47,676 nt of DNA. Origin: Egibacteraceae bacterium (GTDB lineage: Bacteria; Actinomycetota; Nitriliruptoria; Euzebyales; Egibacteraceae). The translations under genes were made by a program, and so were the position numbers. The DNA is taken from positions 1 through 47,676 of the forward strand of contig DATLGH010000011.1 of NCBI GenBank assembly GCA_035540635.1, written 5' to 3'. Below the pieces are notes generated by a model, which worked only from the letters and a program-made list of their open reading frames with translations, ran no database searches and was not told the DNA's origin. Below, piece by piece: positions 33,163 to 42,044 of the stretch (its first letter is position 1; every line of letters begins with the position of its first letter).

Positions 33163-35814
33163 ATGGCGCAGACGGAGCAGGACCGCCCACGCGCGGGCGC
33201 GGGCGACTGGCACGCTTTCGACCCCGGCGAGGTCACGGAGCTGCTCGGGGTCGAAGAGCGGGGGCTGTCCTCCTCGGAGGCCGCAGAGCGGCTGGAGCGA
33301 AGCGGCCCGAACGAGCTCGAGGGGGAGGAGCCACCGAGCTCGGCCGAGATCCTCCTCGACCAGTTCCGCAGCCCGCTGATCGCCATCCTCCTCGTCGCCG
33401 CGGTGGTCACCGCGGCGCTCGGCGAGTACGTCGACATGGGTGTCATCGCCGCGGTGCTCGTCCTCAACGCCGCCATCGGGTTCGTACAGGAGCGCCGCGC
33501 GGAGCGTTCCATCCAGGCGCTCATGCAGCTCGCCGCGCCCTCGGCCCTCGTGGTCCGCGACGGCGAGGAGGTCGAGGTGGTGGCTCGCGAACTCGTGCCC
33601 GGCGACCTCGTCATCCTGCGGGCGGGGGATCGGGTCCCCGCCGACGTGCGGCTGCTCGCCACCACAGGACTGGACGTCGACGAGTCGCTGCTCACCGGCG
33701 AGTCCACCAGCGTGTCGAAGCAGACCGAGCCGGTGGAAGCCGACGCCGTCGTCGCCGAGCGGACGTGCATGGCCTTCATGGGGTCGAACGTGGCGGGGGG
33801 GCGCGGCCGCGGCGTGGTCGTGGCCACCGGCATGGACACCGAGCTCGGGTCCATCGCCGAGCAGGTGCACGGCGAGGAGGAGCCCGAGACGCCGCTGCAA
33901 CAGCGCATGCGCCGGTTCGCCAACCTCATCGGCGTCGCCGTCGTGCTGTCGGCGGCGCTCGCCGCCGCCGTCGGTTTCGTGCTCGGCTTCTCCCTCGACG
34001 AGGTCGTCCTCGTCGCCGTGGCCCTCGCCGTGTCCGCTGTTCCCGAGGGGCTGCCGGTCGCGTTCACCGTCGCCCTCGCTCTCGGTGTGCGGCGCATGGC
34101 CGCCCGGGAGGCGGTCATCCGCAGGCTCCCGGCGGTGGAGACCCTCGGGTCCACGACGGTCATCGGGTCGGACAAGACCGGCACGCTCACCGCCAACGAG
34201 ATGACCGTCGAGGAGGTCTGGGCCGCCGGGCGGCGCGTGGACCTGCGCGAGGACGGGGAACCCGAGCTGGACGAGCCGCTGCGTCTGACCCTTCTCGCCG
34301 GGGTGCTCACCAACCAGGCGTCGTGGAAGACGGACGGCGACGACGACCGGGTTGAGGGCGACGCGACCGAGGTCGCACTCCTGCGCTCCGCGGCCCGGTG
34401 CGGCGTCGACCCGGCGCGCGCGCGTGCCGACCACCAGGTGGACGCCGACCGGCCGTTCGAGGCGACGCGGAAGTTCTCCGCGACCGCGTGCACCGACGCC
34501 GAGGGGCGCCACCTCCTCTTCGTCAAGGGCGCGCCGGAGACGGTGCTCGAGATGTCCGACGACCAGCTGACCGCGGACGGTCCCACCGGCCTCGACGCCG
34601 ACGCCGTGCACGCGGAGATGGAGCGCATGGCGGACGACGGGCTGCGGGTCCTGGCCATGGGTTACACGACGCTCGAGGAGCCGCCGTCGCGGGACGCGGA
34701 GCTCGAGCCTTCCCGGCTCACGTTCCTCGGCCTGCAGGGGATGATGGATCCGCCGCGGGAGGGCGTGGCGGATGCCATCGCCGGGTGCCGGGAGGCCGGC
34801 ATCCGCGTCGTCATGATCACCGGCGACCACGCGCGCACCGCCCGGGCGATCGGCGCGGAGCTCGGGATGGCGGCCGACGACGACGCGGTCCTGACAGGTG
34901 CCGAGATCGAGGGGATGGACGACGCCGCGCTGCGCGACCTTGTGACCGAAGTGGCGATCTACGCGCGTGTGAGCCCCGAGCACAAGCTCCGCATCGTGCA
35001 CGCCCTTCAGGAGCACGGGCATGTCGCCGCGGTGACGGGAGACGGCGTGAACGACGCCCCGGCGCTCAAGGCCGCGGAGATCGGCATCGCCATGGGCCGC
35101 AGCGGCACCGATGTCGCGAAGGAGTCGGCGGACATGGTCCTGACCGACGACGACTTCCGGTCCATCTACGCCGCGGTCGAGGAGGGCCGCGTCACGTTCG
35201 ACAACGTCCGCAAGGTGACGTTCTTCCTCGTCGCCACCGGAGCGGCCGAGGTGCTCGCGATCTTCACCGGCCTCCTCACGGGCCTGCCGCTGGTCCTGCT
35301 CCCGGCGCAGCTGCTGTGGCTCAACCTCGTCACGAACGGGCTGCAGGACGTCGCCCTCGCGTTCGAACCGGGGGAGAAGGGGGCGTTGCGCCGCGCGCCC
35401 CGCAAACTCTCCGAGGGCGTGTTGTCGCGCACGCTCTGGGAGCGTGTCGCCGTCGTCGGCGTCGTCATGGCGGCGCTCACCGTCGGGCTGTTCGCCTGGA
35501 CCTACGGCGAGAACGGCGACCTCACCCAGGCGCGCTCGGCCGCCCTCACCGCCCTCGTGGTGTTCACCGCCGTGCAGGTCCTGAACTCCCGCGCCGAGCA
35601 CGCGTCGGTCTTCTCGATGAACCCGGTGGCGAACCGTTTCCTCACCGTGGCGCAGATCGGGGCGCTCGGGGTCCACGCCGTTGCGCTGCACCTGCCGTTC
35701 ACGCAGTTCGTCCTGCGCGTGGAGCCGATCCCGCTCGCCGCGTGGGGGCGCATCGTGCTGCTGTCACTCGCCGTGGTCGTGGCCAACGAGCTCCACAAGC
35801 TCGCCCGGCGGTGA
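33163..35814 (+). CDS. P-type (P2-like) cation-transporting ATPase
   Basis: The 883-residue protein is a P-type ATPase. An N-terminal cation-ATPase domain covers about residues 15-85, then come the actuator with TGES, PEGLP at 294-298 in M4, the phosphorylation site DKTGTLT from D337, the nucleotide domain with KGAPE, GDGVNDAPALK in the hinge, and six C-terminal helices. M6 reads NLVTNGLQDVALAFEP (from N721), unlike the NLVTDG of typical Ca2+ pumps. The ion is therefore uncertain; the Mrp neighbours suggest Na+ or K+ balance, which is inference. GAGGGAAG at 33151-33158 precedes the ATG. The plus-strand frame extends upstream without homology. Confidence 0.93.
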   Translation: MAQTEQDRPRAGAGDWHAFDPGEVTELLGVEERGLSSSEAAERLERSGPNELEGEEPPSSAEILLDQFRSPLIAILLVAAVVTAALGEYVDMGVIAAVLVLNAAIGFVQERRAERSIQALMQLAAPSALVVRDGEEVEVVARELVPGDLVILRAGDRVPADVRLLATTGLDVDESLLTGESTSVSKQTEPVEADAVVAERTCMAFMGSNVAGGRGRGVVVATGMDTELGSIAEQVHGEEEPETPLQQRMRRFANLIGVAVVLSAALAAAVGFVLGFSLDEVVLVAVALAVSAVPEGLPVAFTVALALGVRRMAAREAVIRRLPAVETLGSTTVIGSDKTGTLTANEMTVEEVWAAGRRVDLREDGEPELDEPLRLTLLAGVLTNQASWKTDGDDDRVEGDATEVALLRSAARCGVDPARARADHQVDADRPFEATRKFSATACTDAEGRHLLFVKGAPETVLEMSDDQLTADGPTGLDADAVHAEMERMADDGLRVLAMGYTTLEEPPSRDAELEPSRLTFLGLQGMMDPPREGVADAIAGCREAGIRVVMITGDHARTARAIGAELGMAADDDAVLTGAEIEGMDDAALRDLVTEVAIYARVSPEHKLRIVHALQEHGHVAAVTGDGVNDAPALKAAEIGIAMGRSGTDVAKESADMVLTDDDFRSIYAAVEEGRVTFDNVRKVTFFLVATGAAEVLAIFTGLLTGLPLVLLPAQLLWLNLVTNGLQDVALAFEPGEKGALRRAPRKLSEGVLSRTLWERVAVVGVVMAALTVGLFAWTYGENGDLTQARSAALTALVVFTAVQVLNSRAEHASVFSMNPVANRFLTVAQIGALGVHAVALHLPFTQFVLRVEPIPLAAWGRIVLLSLAVVVANELHKLARR

Positions 35815-35815
35815 G

Positions 35816-35831
35816 GCACGCGCCTACGTGC
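35816..35831. terminator. Small hairpin between convergent genes
   Basis: GCACG (35816-35820) pairs with CGTGC (35827-35831) around a 6-base loop, overlapping the end of the minus-strand gene. It is short and could serve both convergent genes, but the evidence is weak. Confidence 0.25.
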
Positions 35832-37551
35832 GTGGGTACGGGGCGCGGGCGATCAGCTGTGGGGCGGTCTGGTCAACCAGTGGCGGTGGCGCCGGCCGGG
35901 CGAGGTGGAACCCCTGCGCGTAGTGCACACCGAGTTCCTTGAGCTTGGTCAGCTCCTGCTGGCCCTCGACGCCCTCGGCGACGATGCGGATCCCGGTCTG
36001 GTCGGCGAACGCGACGAGCGATTCCGCGAGGGACTGCCGCACGGGGTCGATGTGGATGTCGCGCGTGAGCGTGATGTCGAGCTTCATGATGTCGGGGCTG
36101 AGCCGGAGGATGTGGCGCAGGCTCGCGAAGCCGGCCCCGGCGTCGTCCACGGCCAGCCGCACCCCCTGGGAGCGCAGGCGGGCGACGGCCCCCGTGAGCC
36201 GCCGATAGTCCGCCACGGCGGCGTGCTCGGTCACCTCCACGACTACCCTGTAGGCGTCGACGTCCGCCAGAGCACGCGCGAGGCGCTCGTCGACGAGCAG
36301 ATCAGGTGAGACGTTGACGCTCAGGTCGACGCCCGGCGGCAGGTCGGGCAGCATGCGCAGCGCCGCGTTGACCGCCGCGAGCTCCAGCTCGCGCCCCAAC
36401 CCGCATGCCGCGGCCTCAGCGAACCACACGTCGGGACCCTGCCGGGGCTCCGTCGCGAACCGGGCGAGCGCCTCGGCCCCGACGATCCGGCCCGATGCGA
36501 GCTCGTAGACCGGCTGGAGCACCATGTCGGGTCCTCCCGCGGCCAGCACGTCCCTGATGCGGCGGCACACCGCCGGATCGACCGGCCGCTCATCGGCTCC
36601 TGCGTGGAGGGCGGCAAGGTGGAGCTCCTGTGCCAACCGCTCGGCCAGCCCGCGCTCGTGGCGGCGGAGGGTGCGGAAGGTGCCCACGAACTCCGTGAGG
36701 AGTCCCATCGCGGGGACGAGGAACTGCGCCGCCCGGAAGGGGGTGCTCGCCCACCACGCCGCGTCGAAGAGACTCCCGGCACCGACGGTCAACCCGAGGT
36801 CACCGACGAGGAGCACCAGACCGACCGCCACCCAGGCCTGCGGGCATGAGGGGTGGCGCAGGACCACCACCACGAGCAGCACGCTGACGACCGCGGCGGA
36901 CGCGAGCAGCATCGCGGTCGCGCCCCGGTACATGGGGGTGAACGTTCCCTCACCGGTCACGAGCTCGGGCACGGGCGGCAACGGCAGGTCCCACACCGCC
37001 GCGCCGATCGAGACGCCGAAGCCGACCGTCAGCCAATGCCGCCACCTCGCCGACCCGCCCCGGCCGGCCCAGAGGGCGCCCGCGACGAACGTCGGCAGGG
37101 CGGCGTGCCAGATGAGGTAGAGCCTGCCCGAGCCGCTCGGTGTCGTGCCGAAGACGTCGTGCACGGCAAAGCCAGAGAGCGTGAACCCCTGGGCCAGCAT
37201 GGCGACGGCGGCGAGCGCGAAGCCGGCACCCAGCCAGCGAAGGCGGTTGTCGTCGAGCACGGACGCCCGCGCGTAGAGCAGGTAGGCGACCAGCCCTCCG
37301 GCCGCCACCGCGAACGCATAGAGGACGGGCACCGCGAGCACGCCCGCAGCGACCCTCTCGGGCCACATCCTCCCGGCGACGTACACCACGCCGGCCAGCA
37401 GGGTCGGCACGGCCAGCACCCGCTGGACGAGCCGGCCCTCCCCGACAAGGACCCCGGCGGTGTCCTCGAACCGCAGGAGCTCCCGCGGGCGCGTGCCAGA
37501 GCGGTCTTCAGCGCCCAGGTCCAAGAAGCCTCCGCCGTCAGTGGTGATCAC
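35824..37551 (-). CDS. Membrane-anchored EAL-domain c-di-GMP phosphodiesterase
   Basis: The 575-residue protein has an N-terminal membrane part (about residues 45-285) with seven or eight helices, resembling a MASE-type sensor. A C-terminal EAL domain (about 330-560) follows. EALAR is at 360-364; SVNVSPDLL, EVTEH, VDDAGAGFASLRHI, IMKLD and VAEGVEG keep the acidic, Asn and Lys residues needed for c-di-GMP hydrolysis. No GGDEF domain is present, so it should only degrade the messenger. The start GTG has no clear ribosome binding site. It converges on the P-type ATPase and is divergent from radA. Confidence 0.87.
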   Translation of the reverse strand: MITTDGGGFLDLGAEDRSGTRPRELLRFEDTAGVLVGEGRLVQRVLAVPTLLAGVVYVAGRMWPERVAAGVLAVPVLYAFAVAAGGLVAYLLYARASVLDDNRLRWLGAGFALAAVAMLAQGFTLSGFAVHDVFGTTPSGSGRLYLIWHAALPTFVAGALWAGRGGSARWRHWLTVGFGVSIGAAVWDLPLPPVPELVTGEGTFTPMYRGATAMLLASAAVVSVLLVVVVLRHPSCPQAWVAVGLVLLVGDLGLTVGAGSLFDAAWWASTPFRAAQFLVPAMGLLTEFVGTFRTLRRHERGLAERLAQELHLAALHAGADERPVDPAVCRRIRDVLAAGGPDMVLQPVYELASGRIVGAEALARFATEPRQGPDVWFAEAAACGLGRELELAAVNAALRMLPDLPPGVDLSVNVSPDLLVDERLARALADVDAYRVVVEVTEHAAVADYRRLTGAVARLRSQGVRLAVDDAGAGFASLRHILRLSPDIMKLDITLTRDIHIDPVRQSLAESLVAFADQTGIRIVAEGVEGQQELTKLKELGVHYAQGFHLARPAPPPLVDQTAPQLIARAPYPRT

Positions 37552-37587
37552 GAAAGGCCAGCGGCCATCCGTATCGTTCCGTCTGCA

Positions 37588-37604
37588 CCAAATCTACGGT
37601 TTGG
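37588..37604. promoter_or_regulatory. Inverted repeat between the EAL gene and radA
   Basis: CCAAA at 37588-37592 and TTTGG at 37600-37604 flank 7 bases, 37 bases upstream of the EAL start. It is an AT-rich island in the 126-base divergent intergenic region and could be an operator. Only 5 bp per arm, so this is tentative. Confidence 0.25.
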
Positions 37605-37665
37605 GGCGGCATTCGACAACTCCTCAGCCTGCCCCCGCATCGGACGGCGTGTCACTGCGCGGCCG

Positions 37666-37680
37666 TAGGCTCCCGGAATG
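37666..37680 (+). promoter_or_regulatory. -10 box giving a probable leaderless radA transcript
   Basis: TAGGCT at 37666-37671 is followed after 6 bases by the ATG at 37678, leaving no room for a ribosome binding site. Confidence 0.55.
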
Positions 37681-39042
37681 GGCAGGGTGCGGATCCGGGC
37701 TCGCTGCGAGCAGTGCGCCCACATCGAGGCCAAGTGGCTCGGCCAGTGCCCGGGCTGCCGGGCCTGGGGGAGCATGGTCGAGGAGGCGGCGCCGCGACAG
37801 CAGGCCGGGCGCCCGGACACCCCGCGCGCCACCGGCCCCCCACGGCGTCCGGCGCGGCCGATCCGCGACGTGCCCCTCGATGCGGAGCAGTGCACGCCCA
37901 CGGGGCTCGGCGAGCTCGACCGGGTCCTCGGCGGAGGCTTCGTGCCAGGCTCCGTGACCCTGTTCGGCGGGGAGCCCGGGGCCGGCAAGTCCACCCTCCT
38001 GCTGCAGGCCGCCGACGCGCTCGCGCGGTCGGGCCGCAGCGTGCTGTACGTGTCCGCCGAGGAGTCCGCCGTGCAGGTGCGGCTCCGCGCCGAGCGCCTG
38101 GGGACCCTTTCGGAGCGGCTGCTGCTCGCGAGCGAGACCGACCTCGACGTCGTCATCGGCCTCGTAGAGGCGCACGGGCCCGACGTGCTGCTCGTCGACT
38201 CCGTGCAGACCATCCGCGACCCGGACACGCCGGGTGGCGCGGGCGGGGTGAGCCAGGTCCGCGAGTGCGCCGCCGCGCTCACCCGCTGCGCGAAGCAGCG
38301 GGGCATGGCCTGCGTGCTGGTCGGCCACGTGACGAAGGACGGCCAGCTCGCCGGCCCGCGCGTCCTCGAGCACATCGTCGACACGGTCTGCGACCTCGAC
38401 GGCGACCGCCACCACGCCCTGCGGCTGCTCCGCGCGACGAAGAACCGCTTCGGTCCCGTGGGCGAGGTCGGCTGCTTCGAGATGACCGCCCGGGGCATGG
38501 TCGGCATCGCCGACGCCGGGCGGCTGTTCGTGGGCGAGGCGGTGGACGGTATCCCCGGCGTGGCGGTCACGCTCGCGCTCGAGGGGCGCCGGCCGTTGGC
38601 CTGCGAGGTGCAGGCGCTGACCGCGCCGACGAGCCAGGTCAACCCCCGCCGTGTCGCGAGCGGCCTGGACGGGGCCCGCCTGAGCCTTCTCGTGGCCGTG
38701 CTCGACCGCCGCGCGAACGTCCCACTGCGCAACCACGACGTCTACGCGTCGAGCGTGGGCGGCGTGCGCCTGTCCGAGCCGGCGGTCGACCTCGCGCTCT
38801 GCCTCGCCCTTACGTCCGCGGCCACCAACCGTGCGGTCCCCCGCGACCTCGTCGCCGTCGGGGAGGTCGGCCTCGCCGGCGAGCTGCGCCTCGTCGCGCA
38901 GACCGAGCGGCGCCTCGCCGAGGCGGCAAGGCTCGGCTTCCGCAGTGCCGTTTTGCCCGCTGCGTATGATGGGGGTGCCTTCGGCCTCCGGCTGCATCGG
39001 GCGCGTGACCTCGTCCAGGCCGTTGCGGCCGGGCTCGGCTGA
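37678..39042 (+). CDS. radA: DNA repair protein RadA (Sms)
   Basis: RadA is a RecA-like ATPase and branch-migration helicase of recombination. The 454-residue protein has an N-terminal C4 zinc finger (C10, C13, C24, C27), Walker [11 protein letters not shown] at residues 97-106 and the RadA-specific KNRFG at 255-259. A C-terminal Lon-protease-like domain (about 290-454, AVDLALCLALTSAATNR) follows. Length is normal. The disA gene follows 30 bases later, as in Bacillus and mycobacteria. Confidence 0.97.
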   Translation: MGRVRIRARCEQCAHIEAKWLGQCPGCRAWGSMVEEAAPRQQAGRPDTPRATGPPRRPARPIRDVPLDAEQCTPTGLGELDRVLGGGFVPGSVTLFGGEPGAGKSTLLLQAADALARSGRSVLYVSAEESAVQVRLRAERLGTLSERLLLASETDLDVVIGLVEAHGPDVLLVDSVQTIRDPDTPGGAGGVSQVRECAAALTRCAKQRGMACVLVGHVTKDGQLAGPRVLEHIVDTVCDLDGDRHHALRLLRATKNRFGPVGEVGCFEMTARGMVGIADAGRLFVGEAVDGIPGVAVTLALEGRRPLACEVQALTAPTSQVNPRRVASGLDGARLSLLVAVLDRRANVPLRNHDVYASSVGGVRLSEPAVDLALCLALTSAATNRAVPRDLVAVGEVGLAGELRLVAQTERRLAEAARLGFRSAVLPAAYDGGAFGLRLHRARDLVQAVAAGLG

Positions 39043-39072
39043 GGGAGTACCGAGAGGGAGGAAGAGGCCAGA

Positions 39073-40143
39073 TTGGCGCCGCCGCGGGACGACCGGATGC
39101 TCGCCGTGCTGCAGAAGGTCGCGCCCGGGACCGCCCTGCGGGAGGGCATCGACCGGATCATCCGCGCCGGCAAGGGCGCCATCATCGTGCTCGGCAACAC
39201 CGCGCAGGTGGACGCGCTCGTGTCCGGCGGTTTCAGGATGGACACGAAGTTCACCGCCCAGCGTCTGTCCGAGATCGCGAAGATGGACGGGGCGATCGTG
39301 CTCGACGAGGACGTCGAGCGCATCATCTACGCCAACGTCCACCTCGTGCCCGACCCGAGCATCCCGACGGCGGAGACCGGCACCCGTCACCGCACCGCGG
39401 AGCGCGTCGCCCGCCAGACGAGCAAGCCGGTCATCAGCGTCAGCGAGTCCATGCGCACCGTCACCCTCTACATCGACTCGGCGAAGCAGTCGCTCGAGGA
39501 AATCAGCTCCATCCTGTTCCGCGCGAACCAGGCTCTCGCGACGCTGGAGCGCTACCGCACCCGCCTCGACGAGGTCTCGAGCGCGCTCTCGGCGCTGGAG
39601 ATCGAGAACGTCGTGAGCCTGCGCGACGCGCTCACCGTCGTCCAGCGCGCCGAGATGGTCCGTCGCATCTCCGACGAGATCGAGGCGTACGTCGCCGAGC
39701 TCGGCACCGACGGCCGGCTCCTGCAGCTGCAGCTCGACGAGCTCATGGCGGGAGTGCAGAGCGAACGCGTGCTCGTGGTCCGCGACTACATGCCTGACCG
39801 CCGTCGCCGGATGGAGACCGTCCTCGCGGCGCTCGACCAGGTGCCCCCCCAGGAGCTGCTCGACCTCGAGAACCTCGCGCGGGTGATCGGCTTCGACATC
39901 GGCGAGGACGGTATCGACCAGGCGCTCCAGCCGCGCGGCTACCGCCTGCTGTCGCGCATACCGCGCCTGCCCGACCGCACCATCGACCGGCTCGTGCTGC
40001 GCTTCGGCAACCTGCCGCGGCTCATGGAGGCGAGCCTCGCCGACCTCGACGACGTGGAGGGGATCGGCGAAACCCGCGCCAGGACCATCCGTGAGGGCCT
40101 CACCCGCCTGGCCGAATCGTCGATCCTCGAGCGCTACACGTAG
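39073..40143 (+). CDS. disA: DNA integrity scanning protein, diadenylate cyclase DisA
   Basis: DisA makes c-di-AMP from two ATP and scans DNA through its HhH domain. The DAC domain (about residues 10-145) has D72-G73-A74 in KMDGAIVLD and RHRTAER at 105-111, both needed for catalysis. A long helical linker follows, then the C-terminal helix-hairpin-helix region with LADLDDVEGIGETRARTI near residue 330. Length is 356. The start is TTG, chosen because GGGAGGAAGAGG lies just upstream and the family begins here. RadA, its neighbour, is known to modulate DisA. Confidence 0.96.
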   Translation: MAPPRDDRMLAVLQKVAPGTALREGIDRIIRAGKGAIIVLGNTAQVDALVSGGFRMDTKFTAQRLSEIAKMDGAIVLDEDVERIIYANVHLVPDPSIPTAETGTRHRTAERVARQTSKPVISVSESMRTVTLYIDSAKQSLEEISSILFRANQALATLERYRTRLDEVSSALSALEIENVVSLRDALTVVQRAEMVRRISDEIEAYVAELGTDGRLLQLQLDELMAGVQSERVLVVRDYMPDRRRRMETVLAALDQVPPQELLDLENLARVIGFDIGEDGIDQALQPRGYRLLSRIPRLPDRTIDRLVLRFGNLPRLMEASLADLDDVEGIGETRARTIREGLTRLAESSILERYT

Positions 40144-40214
40144 CCCTCGACGGTCCAAGCGGCGCCTGCCCGTCGCGCCCTCCGGCGCACCGCACCTGTC
40201 CGGCGGTAGACGCA

Positions 40215-40230
40215 ACCCCCGATCGGGGGT
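40215..40230. terminator. 16-bp perfect palindrome between disA and carD
   Basis: 40215-40230 reads the same on both strands (A-CCCCC-GATC-GGGGG-T). It lies 72 bases after the disA stop and could end that transcript; as a palindrome it could equally be an operator ahead of carD. Confidence 0.4.
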
Positions 40231-40261
40231 GGCCAAGAAGGCGCTGACCAGCGGCTTTGCC

Positions 40262-40367
40262 TTTTGGGCGCTCCGTCATCTGTGATACGGTCGATGCCCT
40301 CCACGAGTCGCGCCGTCCGACGCCCGCCATCCGGGCGACGGGAAGAGCGCCGGGAAGGACTGCCCGC
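40262..40367 (+). promoter_or_regulatory. Candidate promoter and leader of carD
   Basis: TTTTGG near 40262-40267 and TACGGT at 40286-40291 are spaced about like -35 and -10 boxes. The leader would be roughly 70 bases, ending with GGGAAGGA before the ATG at 40368. The match is weak. Confidence 0.3.
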
Positions 40368-40850
40368 ATGAGCTACCGCGTTGGTGACACAGTCGTGTAC
40401 CCGCACCACGGTGCGGCGATCATCGAAAAGCGCGAGAAGCGCAACCTCCAGGGGGAGGAGCGCGACTACCTCGTGCTGCGCCTCACCTACGGAGACCTGA
40501 CGCTCATGGTGCCCGCCGACGCCACCGACGAGGTGGGCCTGCGCAGCGTCGTGAACAAGAAGCAGGTCGAGGAGGTCCTCGACGTGCTGAAGAGGCGTGA
40601 CGGGTCGATGCCCACGAACTGGTCCCGGCGGTTCAAGGCCAACTACGAGAAGCTGCGCTCCGGCGACATCTTCCAGGTCGCCGAGGTCGTGCGGAACCTC
40701 GCCCTGCGCGAGCGCGACAAGGGCTTGTCGGCGGGGGAGAAGCGCATGCTCACCAAGTCGAAGCAGATCCTCATCTCCGAGCTCGCCGCGGCGATCAAGA
40801 AGACCGACGAGCAGGCCGAAGCTCTCATCGACGAGGTGCTCGCCAGCTAG
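40368..40850 (+). CDS. carD: CarD-family RNA polymerase-binding regulator
   Basis: CarD binds RNA polymerase beta and stabilises the open complex, mainly at rRNA and housekeeping promoters. The 160-residue protein has the N-terminal RNAP-interacting Tudor-like domain (about residues 1-60, YRVGDTVVYPHHGAAIIEKR, YLVLRLTYGDLTLMVPAD) and the helical DNA-binding domain (about 75-160, WSRRFKANYEKLRSGDIFQV with the conserved Trp). GGGAAGGA precedes the ATG. In M. tuberculosis carD is next to ispD; here yacL stands between. Confidence 0.96.
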   Translation: MSYRVGDTVVYPHHGAAIIEKREKRNLQGEERDYLVLRLTYGDLTLMVPADATDEVGLRSVVNKKQVEEVLDVLKRRDGSMPTNWSRRFKANYEKLRSGDIFQVAEVVRNLALRERDKGLSAGEKRMLTKSKQILISELAAAIKKTDEQAEALIDEVLAS

Positions 40851-40872
40851 CCCGCGCGGCGCAGCACCCGAG

Positions 40873-40893
40873 CCGCCCGCCTCCCGCGGGCGG
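40873..40893 (+). terminator. Hairpin after carD
   Basis: CCGCCCGC (40873-40880) and GCGGGCGG (40886-40893) form a perfect 8-bp stem with a 5-base loop, 22 bases after the carD stop. No T-run follows. Confidence 0.55.
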
Positions 40894-40916
40894 TCGCCGG
40901 CGATGCTGGAGCCGCT

Positions 40917-42044
40917 GTGCCCGACGCTGCACCTGCCCGCAGGGGCGGGACCGTCCTCGTCGAGCTTGTCCGCCTCGCCGTGGTCGTGCTCGCCACCGCC
41001 ACGGCCTTCGAGCTGTCGGCGTTGATCGAGCCGCTGCGCTCCCTGCGCGCGGCCCCCGAGGCCCCGCTGGCGGTCACCGTGCTCGGCGCGGGCTTCGGCT
41101 ACGTCGCGGGCGGGGTCTTCGGACGCTTCGCCCTGGGCCGAATCGACGCCGCCGAGCGCAGCCTCCACTCGCTGTCTGCCGGTGAGCTGCTCGCCGCAGC
41201 ACTCGGCGGCTGCGCCGGACTCGCCCTCACCCCCGCGTTCGCCTGGCCCCTGCTGCTGTTCGACAACCGCACGGTGACGGTGCCGCTCGCCGCGCTCGCC
41301 GCCCTGCTGCTCGCCGGCACCGGTGTCCGCGTCGGCGCGGGGCGCGGCGGGGACCTGCTGCGCTTCCTCGGCGCGAGCGGAAGGCTCGAGGTCACCACGC
41401 CGAGCCACGGTTCGGGCGCGAAGCTCGTCGACACCTCCGCCCTCGTCGACGGACGCCTCGTCGACGTGTGCCGCTCGGGCTTTCTCGAGGGAACCCTCGT
41501 CGTCCCGCGCTTTGTCGTCTACGAGCTGCAGGGACTCGCCGACGCCGCCGACGAGCAGCGCAGGGCGCGTGGCAGGCGCGGTCTCGACGTCCTCGCCGCG
41601 CTCCAGCGATCGGCCGGCGTCGCGGTCGAGATGACCGACCGCGATCATCCCGATGTCGACACGGTCGACGCGAAGCTCGTCGCCATGGCCCGCGAGCGGG
41701 GCGCGCGGCTGCTGACCGTGGACAGTAACCTCGGCCGGGTCGCCGAGGTGCAGGCGGTCAAGGTGCTGAACCTCCACACGCTCGCCGAGGACCTGCGCCC
41801 CCCGGTCCTGCCCGGCGACGAGCTGTCGCTGCGGGTCGTCAAGGCCGGCAAGGAGCCCCGGCAGGGTGTGGGCTACCTCGCGGATGGCACGATGGTCGTC
41901 GTGGAGGGCGGTCGCAACCGCCAGGGCGAGCATGTGCACGCGGAGGTGACGAGCATCCTGTCGACCGGCAACGGGCGGATGGTGTTCGCCACGCTGCGCA
42001 GCGACGCGCCCCGGCTCGTCGCGCCGACCGCCGCAGAGCGGTGA
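40917..42044 (+). CDS. YacL-like PIN/TRAM-domain membrane protein
   Basis: The 375-residue protein matches Bacillus YacL. Four hydrophobic helices lie in residues about 12-140, a PIN nuclease domain at about 165-285 (VDTSALVDGR with D172, VVPRFVVYELQGLADA, LTVDSNLGRVAEV), and a TRAM RNA-binding domain at the end (about 300-365, VGYLADGTMVVVEGGRN). The PIN acidic residues are present, so nuclease activity on RNA is possible; the physiological target is unknown. GTG at 40917 has GGAG 5 bases before. Its stop overlaps ispD by 4 bases. Confidence 0.9.
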   Translation: MPDAAPARRGGTVLVELVRLAVVVLATATAFELSALIEPLRSLRAAPEAPLAVTVLGAGFGYVAGGVFGRFALGRIDAAERSLHSLSAGELLAAALGGCAGLALTPAFAWPLLLFDNRTVTVPLAALAALLLAGTGVRVGAGRGGDLLRFLGASGRLEVTTPSHGSGAKLVDTSALVDGRLVDVCRSGFLEGTLVVPRFVVYELQGLADAADEQRRARGRRGLDVLAALQRSAGVAVEMTDRDHPDVDTVDAKLVAMARERGARLLTVDSNLGRVAEVQAVKVLNLHTLAEDLRPPVLPGDELSLRVVKAGKEPRQGVGYLADGTMVVVEGGRNRQGEHVHAEVTSILSTGNGRMVFATLRSDAPRLVAPTAAER

